From: Eutreptiella sp. 'Long Island Sound 2002'
Lineage: Eukaryota; Euglenozoa; Euglenophyceae; Eutreptiales; Eutreptiaceae
Direction of reading: 5' to 3'
DNA: 64,000 nucleotides
NCBI GenBank assembly: GCA_964036045.1
Contig: OZ038381.1
Span: forward strand, 496,001-560,000
Below the pieces are notes generated by a model. That model was not told the DNA's origin and did no database searches. It saw nothing but the letters and a program-made list of their open reading frames with translations. A program made the translations under genes and the position numbers. This document shows positions 1 through 9,204 of the stretch, one piece after another. Every line of letters starts with the position of its first letter. Within the stretch, counting starts at the first letter, position 1.

Positions 1-1190
1 CCCGGTTGGTCGAGGACGTAAACCCATCACCGTTATTCACATGAGGCACAACATGCTTTTGAAATGTGTCATGCACCGCTGCAATCATGAGCAAAACCAC
101 CTCCCGTTGGTCATCCGGAAGGGTTTCCAGTGGTGGGAGATGAAAAAAGGCACCTACACCTCCCCATGTGGCCGGATTTTCGCAAGATGAAAGTCTCTAA
201 AATGACCTATTTTGTATCCTTGAATCTAAGCATCATGGTGCAAGCATCGGAAGACACCAACCTCCATTGTCCCAAAACTTGTTGCTTACCACTCACACAA
301 AACACCAACCGCAAATGTAGAACCACTGAACTCTTAGTTTGACGAACCAATCTACCACAATGGTAGATTGGCAATGGTGGCATCTTACAAATTGAGACCT
401 TGTTGTTGAACTACGAACGTGCATACCTGAGGATGGAATCCGAAACTTTGTGGTCACGGAGCTCTTTGCAGACCAAGCAGGCCTACAAACTTCTTCTTGT
501 TCTCGGCTGCATAGAAGTGAAGATAATCGACCGACATGGGTAAAACGGCGATCCGGACCAGAAAAAAAAATACAGAATAAAAACTATTGAGTTACTTAAT
601 GGAAACATGTAAAAAACGCATGCATACCGTTCAGGAATTAAAAGATAATTTCTCCGTTGACCACCCCAGTGTGGCGCGCAGGCGGCTTTGGACAAGCTGA
701 AAGGTATTAAAAATACATCCTCCGATGATGTCCAGCATTAAGAAATAAACAAAACATCCAAGCAGTCCGGGCTACATTATTCAGAAATAAGGACAACGAA
801 ATTAGACAACGCTTCTGAACGGAGTTATTACTGTGTATTTCGATTGATTTCCACAGTGGTAGCATGTATTTCATGCATTTTTTAAGACGTCACAAAATTT
901 ATCAGTGCGGAACAGTACGGAGAATAAGATACACACTGAAATAGTATGTACAATGTACTGAAGTAACTGATGGGCTTTGGAGGCCCGAGTGTGGACGTGG
1001 AGAGATATGTGGCGAATAGCATAGTAGTTGGAATAGAAAATGAGGAGTGCTTGGCTTTCTTAAGGCCACTGGGCCACCAGGGTGCACCCAGGATAAGCAG
1101 CGTAGCTGCAGAGATTTGAGTTAATGACAGACGATGGTGGCGTGGTAAAATTGATTGATGGGTTGATAGTTTATTTCTGAACAAGATGTG
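1..1190. other. No gene recognised; AT-rich flanking DNA
   Basis: Short open frames occur on both strands but none exceeds about 100 codons or resembles a known family. The only structured element seen is the hairpin at 347-371, listed separately. Probably intergenic or intronic host sequence. Confidence 0.5.
347..371. repeat. Perfect 11-bp hairpin
   Basis: CCAATCTACCA (347-357), a 3-nt spacer CAA, then the exact reverse complement TGGTAGATTGG (361-371). No mobile-element ends or second copy were seen in the window. Function unknown. Confidence 0.8.
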
Positions 1191-1350
1191 TACTTGGTGT
1201 GTACCTGGTGTGCATCTGGTGTGTACCTGGTGCGTATGTTGTGGACTTGGTGTGTACCAGTGTATGTGGTGTGTACTTTATGTACCTGGTGTACACCTGG
1301 CGTGCAGCCGTTGCGTACCCGATGTACCACCGGCGTAGACCTGGTGCGAG
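1191..1350. repeat. GT-rich minisatellite
   Basis: Degenerate tandem array of a roughly 11-13 bp unit resembling TGGTGTGTACC, with variants such as TGGTGTGCATC and TGGTGTACACC. Minus-strand frames across it read as Thr/His/Gln/Val-rich repeats, an artefact of the array. Confidence 0.75.
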
Positions 1351-1494
1351 TGTGTCAGTTGTGAGGTATAGATTTTGAGTGTGAAAAGACATAATGTGAA
1401 GTGATCATGGAAGTACCTTTGTGGACTGCATCTCCACTCTGTTTTTGAAGACCACCTGTAGTTTCACCCCTAGGGGAAAAGCCACACTATGGTT

Positions 1495-1644
1495 TTCAAA
1501 TGAAATACAGAGGGCAAAGCAAACTGACATAAGATGAAAAATTCATTATATAATCAGTCTCAATGTGATTTCAAATGAAATACAGAGGGCAAAGCAAACT
1601 GACATAAGATGAAAAATTCATTATATAATCAGTCTCACTGTGAT
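1495..1644. repeat. 75-bp tandem duplication, two copies
   Basis: The segment from TTCAAATGAAATACAG through TAATCAGTCTCA occurs at about 1495-1569 and again at about 1570-1644, offset by 75 bp and nearly identical (one clear mismatch, CAATG versus CACTG). It lies downstream of the minus-strand reading frame that ends at 1890. Confidence 0.85.
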
Positions 1645-1889
1645 TGAGTTGCAGAAGACAAAGTCATTTCACAACATGGAGTATTAGATGGATAACCAAC
1701 ATACTTGTGTGAGCTGGTGTGTGTGGTGAAAAATTCACTGCGGCAAATTGGCAACTCAAGCCACAGCATACATAATCTGACACAAAGGTAGTTGTATTTG
1801 CACCTAGAGAAGGCATGCTGCGAGGCCCTTTTGCAAAAATAGGCCGTTGCTGACTGGGTCAAAATTTACATCAGTAAATGAGAGATTAT

Positions 1890-3080
1890 TCATGATGTGG
1901 AGAGGTCTTCTGACCAGTAATAACAGTTACCGGTGTTACATGGTTTCATATATCTGAGTTGAATCAGAAGGTCGGTCTCTTCCTTGATTGGACTCTCGTC
2001 GACTTCTGCATCCGTTAGCCTTCGATGAAATAAGGTGTAGGTGTCCACCTCCGCTTCGCTGCAGAGATGGTAGTCTCCTAAGTCGTCCTTAAACCAACTC
2101 ACTGATGTGCGTTCGTCACCGAGATCGGATACTTTGGTGTCTCCTTCGTGTGGTTTTGTGGTTGGCGTCGAGTGAGAGGCCTCGGGCTGTTTCAGAGTAT
2201 TGAGTGCTGGCCGCGACTTGTTTTTAGTCGGTGTGGCGAGTTGAGGCGCGCTCAAAATGGCTGCGCTAGCGTCCCAGACGTTCAAAGGAGGGCCTGCTAG
2301 GCTGTGTTGATGAATTGTCGGACCAATTTCGGCGCGCGTCCTGCAATTTGGAGCTCCTTTCTTAGCACCGAACTTCCGAGCGTACTTGTTACTGCGTTGG
2401 ACTCGCTGTATTCTTTGAACGCAGTGTGTACTCACTTGTGTGGTCGTAGCTTCTCCTTCTTTCGCTGCGGTACGATGTTTACCACTCCGAATTGTCTTGT
2501 TTGCTGTCCGTGTGTCCCATGCCGACGATGTCAACCGTTTGGCGCTTTGAGTGTTCAGCACAGAAAACGGGTTTGCTGTTGCGAAGGCGGATTCCGTGAT
2601 TCGAGTATTTTGTTGCCTCCTTGTGCTCACCGGCGCGAAAGTGTTGGACTCCTTGTCGTGATTTGCTTTGATACTGAGTGAAGGACAGGAAGTAAACCGT
2701 GGCGACGAAGTGGAAAATGATTTGCGCGTCCTTGTACTCGGCACTGCTTGTTTAGTGTCAGGGTGCTCCTTTTGTGTTGACGGCGTTTCTGTAACGGTTG
2801 CCGCCAAGCTCTTGTCGTTGTCCTGGGAGCGATCATCTGGAGACTCATTCTTGACTGAAGAGGCGACAGCAGCGATGTGACAGTGCGAGGCAGTTATAGT
2901 AGACACTGGCAGTCGTTGGAGTCGTTGTACAGGCACTCTGGGAAAACGCGATAAGTTCTTCAAAAGCGTTGCTGTGGTTTGTTCTTGCTTGAGATACAGT
3001 TGCAGTTGCTGTATTGCTTGCAGTAGCGTTTGACAGGCCACAGAAAGTTGCGCAGCTGCGGCTTCGTGTAGCAGCACCAT
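1890..3080 (-). CDS. Unrecognised protein of 396 aa, possible terminal exon
   Basis: I do not recognise this protein. It begins at an ATG at 3080. The N-terminus (about residues 5-45) is Ala/Gln/Leu-rich and probably helical. The middle is rich in Ser/Thr/Arg/Lys and looks disordered. The C-terminal 80 residues are more acidic and contain several aromatic residues. The frame stays open upstream of the ATG for about 36 more codons, to a plausible 3' splice acceptor (minus-strand TTCTAATGCAG, AG at 3191-3190) that lies just after an in-frame TAA. The real coding exon may therefore span 1890-3189, with earlier exons further right. The length of the frame in a modest-GC region supports real coding. 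It could be a host gene or the gag-like part of an unrecognised element. Confidence 0.45.
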   Translation of the reverse strand: MVLLHEAAAAQLSVACQTLLQAIQQLQLYLKQEQTTATLLKNLSRFPRVPVQRLQRLPVSTITASHCHIAAVASSVKNESPDDRSQDNDKSLAATVTETPSTQKEHPDTKQAVPSTRTRKSFSTSSPRFTSCPSLSIKANHDKESNTFAPVSTRRQQNTRITESAFATANPFSVLNTQSAKRLTSSAWDTRTANKTIRSGKHRTAAKEGEATTTQVSTHCVQRIQRVQRSNKYARKFGAKKGAPNCRTRAEIGPTIHQHSLAGPPLNVWDASAAILSAPQLATPTKNKSRPALNTLKQPEASHSTPTTKPHEGDTKVSDLGDERTSVSWFKDDLGDYHLCSEAEVDTYTLFHRRLTDAEVDESPIKEETDLLIQLRYMKPCNTGNCYYWSEDLSTS

Positions 3081-4230
3081 TTGCCGCTTGCGATATTCTG
3101 TACTGGTAAGTACTGAGGCTGGAAGCTTCGTTAAGGCAGCTGGCGAATTGGGATCAGCGGCTGCAGTTTTTCTGGACTTGCCCAGGTCCCTGCATTAGAA
3201 AATCGCTGAAATCGAAAAAAAATAGACACTCAGAAAGTGACATGTATTTCATGCATTGAGATTGGAATGATAGTGAGCCCCATGCCTTGATAGAGTTACA
3301 AACAACATTTGGTGATTCTGCTTGAGTACTTGGAGGTGCCATCATTGATGGAATGATTGCCCATGTGTTTGCTATCATACATACATACATACACTGCGCC
3401 TGTGTCATACAATCGTCAAAATCAAAGCGGTACTGAGCAATGTGCACCCACAGCACAATGACACCCACAGCACCCCAGGAGCCCTGCGCGCCACACAACA
3501 CGACGCGCCAGACCCCCCGGCCAGCGGCGCCGCCATCTAACCCCGTTACCCAGCACACCACCGCCACGGGGCGCCACGCCAGGCCCCGCCCAGAAATCAC
3601 CAAACGAACCGGACGCCGAAGGAAGCCAACGCACACGACAACGAGCACCACTACGCCCAAAGGCGCCGAACCCGGACCCGATACCGTGGGCTCCTCCCCA
3701 CCCTCAGCACGACACACACGTCACTGACGTCACTCCTCCGCCGTGCCCCCTCCCACGCCACCGCCCCGCCCCCCCCCCCTCCCGCCACACGTCCCCACGC
3801 CGCCCAGCACCCGGCCCCACACACTGCGCCACAGCATCGCCTCACAGTAGACCGCCGTCCTGTGGTCCCGCCCCCCCCAACACCGCTCCCGGGGCCGCAC
3901 CCGGCCCACGTCGTGTTTGCCCCCACGTCGCGGGCCGCGGACATCCTCCCGCTCCTCGCCGCCACCCCTCCCGGGCATCGCATACTGCTTGCCGCCAACC
4001 CCTCGGTCCTCAGTGAGGTCCCCATCGAGCACGCCGACGCCCTGCACGTGCGCCCGCTGCTGCCCAACCTGCACGCTGCGTACGCCCCCGGCACGCCCGT
4101 CGACCCCTCCGTGTGGGACTCCCAGTGAGGCCACCGGCCAACGGCCGGCCCGCCTGCACCACCCCGCACTCGCCTCGGGCACACGACCCCGTGGACGCCG
4201 CTACCCACACGCCCGGCCCCGCGCAACCGC

Positions 4231-4603
4231 CTAACCGAGCCAGAACTCAAGCACAAATCAAACCCGAGCCACACCCCGAAACCGCTAACCCTTGACTCCT
4301 AACCAGACCCGCTGAGGGAACAACGTAACCACAGCCCACACCCACAGCCCACACAGCCGCCTAACCAGCCAGCACCAGAAGCAAAGAGACACCTCACCAA
4401 ACCCACCCTGACCCAAGCCTAACCGAGCCGAAGCCCCAACACAAATCAAACCCGAGCCACATCCCGAAACCGTCAACCCTTGACTCCAAACCAGGCCCGC
4501 TGAGGGAAAGACGTAGACACAGCCCACAGCCACAGCCCACACAGCCGCCTAACCAGCCAGCACCAGAAGCAAAGAGACACCTAACCAAACCCACCCTGAC
4601 CCA
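4231..4603. repeat. 188-bp tandem repeat, two copies
   Basis: CTAACCGAGC recurs at 4231 and 4419, and CTAACCAGCC at 4361 and 4549; both offsets are 188 bp. The two units are nearly identical throughout. They lie inside the 3447-5642 insertion. Confidence 0.9.
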
Positions 4604-4756
4604 TACCCGTGTACATCAGGACACGCGAGCCGCACCCCTGGGGCGCAACCGCCGCCACAGCACTGACGACACACGCCAGAGGACACAACGCTATAGCACC
4701 GCCGCACCAGCTGCCCATGCCTGTGCCTGCAGTGTACGCGCGCCCCTGCTTGCCTC

Positions 4757-4832
4757 TTTTTTGTTTTTTCTTTTTCTTTTTTTTTTTTCCAAAAAAAAAA
4801 AAAACACAAAAAAAACAGAAAAAAAAAACAAC
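4757..4832. repeat. Poly-T tract followed by poly-A tract
   Basis: About 37 bases of almost pure T (with sparse G/C) run directly into about 40 bases of almost pure A, forming an imperfect long inverted repeat around 4790. It lies inside the non-LTR insertion and could be a junction of two elements joined head-to-head or an oligo-A tail artefact. Confidence 0.8.
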
Positions 4833-4900
4833 GAAAATTAGGGGGGGGAAGAAGAGGGACATAACCACCCATGGCACACGCGCACCGCACACAGCACGCA

Positions 4901-5080
4901 CACCGGTGAACAGGAGCCCAGTGGCCCAGGACACCGCACATGCAACACAACACACCGAGCGAGCACACCGGTGAACAGGAGCCAGCTGGCCCAGGACACC
5001 GCAGACGCACCACAGCAAACCGCGCGGGCACACCGGTGAACAGGAGCCCAACGGCCCAGGACACTGCACACACGTAGGGC
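4901..5080. repeat. 65-bp tandem repeat, about 2.8 copies
   Basis: CACCGGTGAACAGGAGCC starts at 4901, 4966 and 5031, a constant 65-bp period, followed each time by a GGCCCAGGACAC-like segment. Inside the 3447-5642 insertion. Confidence 0.9.
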
Positions 5081-5656
5081 GGCCGAGGGACAGGAAAGAA
5101 CCAATACCCCATGGGTCGGACGCACTGGGGCGACCCAGCCGACCCACCGGGCCAGTGGCAGGAGCGGTACTCCAAGGCCACTGGTCCGAGCCCGGCCAGG
5201 CTGCATCGGGGACCATGGCAAACGTCACCCGGAGCCATGGAAGCAACCGGTGACAGGCGAGCCGGTACACAGTCCAGGAGGGGGTCACCTGCCAAGCAGA
5301 GTGGCCCCGCAACTCAAGCCACAAGGGTGAGGCGGTCGTACCGTAGACAAGCGGGAGCAATACTCCTTGTGATGAGAGATACTCCACACGGCTGGGCAGC
5401 CCCCCAGAGCTGCCGCCCAAAGGAGGGGGCATGTGGCCCTACCCATGGACACATGTGGGGACACCCTCCCACCTGGGACACATGGACCGGGTGGCCGCGA
5501 CAATGCGTTCCCAAGCACATGCGGGAGCGGCTCAAGAGGCACCTGACATAGGGCAGTGGGAGGGACAGGACGTCCCCTTGGTAAGACCTTCTTCCTGCAA
5601 TGTCAAAGGAGGCATCCCGAGCTCCCGAAGATACCTACCTACCTGAGCAATGTGCA

Positions 5657-6215
5657 AATTTGTATTGTATAAGAAGCAGTAAGTTGCACCGTTGTCATGT
5701 GTGTTGAAGATATGAAATTAGAACGCAAAAAATCACTGCAAAAAGCACTCAACATGGTACCGAATATGTATCTACATCAAGTATGACCAGCGTGCACGTT
5801 CCCAATTGTCGCTGCAATTGTTGTTTATGGTTCGCTTACACCGCAGTAGGTATTGTAGTTTTCACTTTTAAGTGCATCAATTGCAACATGATTCAACTCC
5901 TAACCGAAATGCAGTTCACTACTTGAAGTAGGACCGGAAGAGGAAGTAGATTTTCAACAATGTTTTATTCTCTTAGGCGGATCTTGGGTTATGCCTTTGG
6001 CGAAAGGCAGATGTCGAAGTTGGATGACGGAGGTGCTAGGTGGTCGAAAAGATTTTCGCAGAGGCCAAAAACAAGTATCAACCCAGCCTAAAGCGCCCTC
6101 AAGCCCTCCCTCCTCGGTTTACACAATGTATTTGCTCAACAAAGAAGTGTCACAACTCGAGCAAGCCATTCCCGCCGTCCTCATCGGACAACTCAGACAG
6201 CGTCCCGCGGCCCTC
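5657..6215. other. Flanking sequence between non-LTR insertion and E2 array; possible exon
   Basis: Returns to AT-rich composition after the insertion. Plus-strand frames of 60-75 codons begin near 5991 and 6040, preceded by acceptor-like strings (TTTTATTCTCTTAG ending near 5976, GGTGCTAG ending at 6039). They have no recognisable domain. On the minus strand a frame entering from the E2 region (ATG at 6379) runs to 6119, so part of this stretch could alternatively be E2 internal sequence. Nothing firm can be called. Confidence 0.3.
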
Positions 6216-6748
6216 TGAAAGTGCTGCCCTAGGTCGTTGATGGTGCCGGAGGGCTCAGGGCCGGCAAGACCGGGGGGGCAGGCACGCGAGGAGTCGACCT
6301 GAACGCTGCTGTTGGGGGCAGAGCCAGATACACGGACACCAACGGAGGCAAGAGCGGCGACAACGGAGGCAAGATCCATGCTGATTGTTATCCGGCAAAA
6401 AATCCCAGTCTATGAAGAAAATTGATGCGAATTATCCTAAGTACATCTGAGTGTCCATATCTGTCTGAAAAGATTTATATAAATCCGATTGTGAAAAAAT
6501 ATTTGGCCGATCTGGCTCGCGCATGCGCGTCAGCGGCAAATGGCGATTCCGGGTAAATGATCGGAACGCGGCGGATTTACGATGAATGGACCGCGGAATC
6601 AGATCCGGCACATCAGAAATATATAGGTCTGATCCTGAGACTGAGCTGCGGGGCGGCGATTCCGCCGAAGCAGAGAAAATGACCAAAATGTAGCCAATCT
6701 GGGGCAGATCTGTGAAAATCTGAGCAGATGGGGGTTAGCCGCACTTAC
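6216..6748 (-). mobile_element. E2 LTR-like region, left fragment (split by E1 copy 2)
   Basis: Closely matches 47863-48393. Similarity starts abruptly at TGAAAGTG (6216 and 47863), where the sequence to the left becomes unrelated. It ends at CGCACTTAC, exactly where E1 copy 2 begins. The missing continuation resumes at 41053 after the TTAC duplication, so this is one E2 repeat split by a 34.3-kb insertion. The TG at 6216 may be an LTR terminus or, alternatively, the breakpoint of a deletion in E2-A. Confidence 0.75.
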
Positions 6749-9204
6749 TGAAGCGGTACCCAGAACCCCATGGCCAGGTTACGGCATGCAACCGGTCTTC
6801 GGTCCACTAACCCCATGTACGGAAGGGAAGACCGGTCTCCGGTGCCGTGAAGCCCCGCATCGGCAACCGATGCACCGCCAGCGGAGATTTGTGTATCAGA
6901 ATATCAGGAATCAACAGGGTTTTATTTTCATATTGTTTCCGTCAATTTTTATGCTTCCGTTCTGATATTCACTGTTTTGACTGCTGGCGGTTGGATCGCG
7001 ACTTTACCGTAACCGCCAGTTTAACTGTTTATAATGGAAATTTTAACGCAATCCGTCACGAAGGCTCCAAAGCCTTCAGGAACTGCATGGACGCTTCCGC
7101 AATTTTCATAATTAATACTCGCAACCTTAATCCGAATTTTTCAGGATGTCGAAATCGGATTTTCGACTTCGACATCCCCGCACTTGATTTGACCTCTTTC
7201 GAGTGGACCTACGTGCTTCCCTGTGCACGAATCAACTTCCCTTTTATCCTGCCCTCCATTTGTCTTAAAGATATGGGCAAAACAAAGTCGATTCGTGAGG
7301 CCACTTGTGAAGGTCATATCTCGTGTTGCTTGCGAGGAATTACGATAAAGAAACGTGGGATGTATTCACAATACTCCCGACGTAATTTAGGAAGCATTAT
7401 ATGCCTTGCGTCTCCACACGTGCGCGCTAGTGTAATGGATCATGGTCAAGAGGGTAGAGTTTGCGTTGTAACTCTATGGCCATGATATTGCGTGCGTTAA
7501 GATAACTTTCGAGTGTAGCGCGCAAGTGTTGGTGTTGCATAGGAACTCTCCTTGAGTTCCTATGAGCGATTGACACAAAGTTATGCCCTTGGAGGGGCAT
7601 GACATATCGTGGTGGGAGCTACCTTTTTGGGCAATATGTGGTATGTGCCATGTGTTGTGTTGCGTGCCCATTTGGCGGGTCCATTGCTCCAAGCCAAGCC
7701 CGCCAATGGACCTCATATTGTGCAAGCCCCTTCTCCATACTCCCTACGGTCAATTGCAAGCCTAACCTTCGTGAAGGGAAGCTTGTGTGGTGATCCCGAA
7801 GCGATGCGTTGGGAGCAAGGTGTGTGTTTTACAATTTTCCGTATTTTCATGTGCCCACTTGGGAAGTAGCGCTCGTAACCTTTCAAGGCGCCCCAAGTGG
7901 AGCACATAAGTGGGATCGAAGGTCATTGGTGTCAAGTCATTGTGTGTAGAAGGATTAAGTGATTGCACGATCCAAGCCGAAGATATTATAATATAATCAT
8001 GCACCTTTCAAGGCACTTTTGTGTGTGCTTGTGCCAATTTTGCCATTTTTGGCCCGTCATGATGTCAAGTGGCGACCGTGTATCTCAACGTTGCGCTCGA
8101 TTGACATCATGACCCAAGTATGATATGAGGGTACATACTTCGGTGCCCAACATATCTTGGACCCGGCGAATAACTCCTCTTAGGCTTGGCATACCGTGGC
8201 CGCCATGTTGGCGATTTGGGACTATCCCAAATCATGGGCTCACTTGGCGACCCTGCCATTCCCAATATCGGAGGAGTTGGGCGACGCCCAAAAGATATGT
8301 TGGACCAACATGACTTGATACCAATCCTATGGCACACTCCGGTCCGAGTCGGGCATGTGCCTCATATGCCTTAACCATGAGTGTGCGCATTTTTGGCCAT
8401 TTTGAGCAATTTTCCACTTCTGCTGCCCGCCGTGCACTATGTTCTAACCCTCGTGCAAGCCGGACGCATGGACCAATGGACCATATATGACATGGGTGTT
8501 ATTGGTAATGGTCCCCATGGTCCACACTCCACGTGGGCGAAGCGGAGCCGCCTTCGTTAAGGCGCTAGCCCAAAGTGAGTGTGGGCAGTTTTGCTATTTT
8601 GGCATTTGTGGACCCAATTGGGATCGTCACCACGCCAAGTAGCATGGAGATCTTTGAGAGCCAAGGGCATGGCAGTCTCCGTTGGACTCCCGGTGGATCG
8701 CGTATGGAATGGCGGATCCGATCTCCAAGCCGGCGTGGAGATATACCATTGGGAGCACACCGAATTTTGGCTCATTTCAAGCAGCCAAAATGACCCAATT
8801 TTGGGACCCCAATTTCCCCCTTCCGTGTGGTCAATTGGCGGCCCCATTTCTCTAAGCCCATAGGGAGCCCGGACCTAAATCCAAGTTGTACACTCAGATA
8901 TAAGTCCTAGGTCTTGCCTCCTACCCTGTGGGCCAATGGCCTTACCTTGGCCGAGCGAGCCGCGCGTGGGAATGACGCCAATTTTGGTAATTTTGGCATC
9001 ATGACCCCACTTGACTCATCCGTGTTGCCCTGATGCTGAGACCTCAAAGGGAACCAGGTTGGGTGAGGGCTCCAGGGAGTTCGTACTCGAAGGGCATAGG
9101 GTCAGTTGCCTCGTCCCTACCTCTGGCGGGTCCGGACGAGGGGTCAATTTTGGGGATTTTTGAGTTAATTTCAGTTTGGGCTGAAACAGCCCATTTTCAG
9201 CTAC
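6749..9204 (+). repeat. E1 copy 2 5' LTR, first part
   Basis: Begins TGAAGCGGTACCC, identical to the start of the 3' LTR at 38093, which follows a polypurine tract. Interrupted after CTAC (9201-9204) by copy 1. The LTR holds many perfect hairpins, for example 6857-6873, 6984-7019, 7060-7077, 7145-7176, 7538-7564, 8056-8113 and 8213-8233. Small frames across it are not supported as genes. Confidence 0.92.
8056..8113. repeat. 13-bp inverted repeat flanking a 32-bp loop in the LTR
   Basis: GTCATGATGTCAA at 8056-8068 and its exact reverse complement at 8101-8113 enclose 32 bp. The same structure is at 39400-39457, in reverse at 10795-10852 and 25029-25086, and at 57089-57146. In the last copy the enclosed 32 bp are inverted relative to LTR orientation. 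Confidence 0.9.

Larger units (their letters stand above)
3447..5642. mobile_element. 2.2-kb GC-rich insertion with 14-bp target duplication (probable non-LTR retroelement, no ORF)
   Basis: CTGAGCAATGTGCA occurs at 3433-3446 and again at 5643-5656, exactly bracketing this segment. Composition jumps from AT-rich outside to strongly C-rich inside. The right end is a short repeat (ACCTACCTAC), like the simple-repeat 3' tails of some LINEs and SINEs. It carries two tandem-repeat blocks and a T-run/A-run block, listed separately. No reverse transcriptase or endonuclease motifs were found on either strand, so it is probably non-autonomous or a truncated copy. The long frames inside it are low-complexity translations of GC-rich repeats. 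Confidence 0.7.

Noticed and set aside
4549-5432. Cys/Gly-rich minus-strand frames of 250-280 codons
   Set aside because: Translations of the 65-bp and 188-bp repeats and the homopolymer tract; several overlapping frames are open at once.
7474-8863. Small conserved frames of 60-110 codons in the E1 LTRs
   Set aside because: They recur because the LTRs recur, and both strands are open over hairpin-rich sequence. No start context or domain supports translation.
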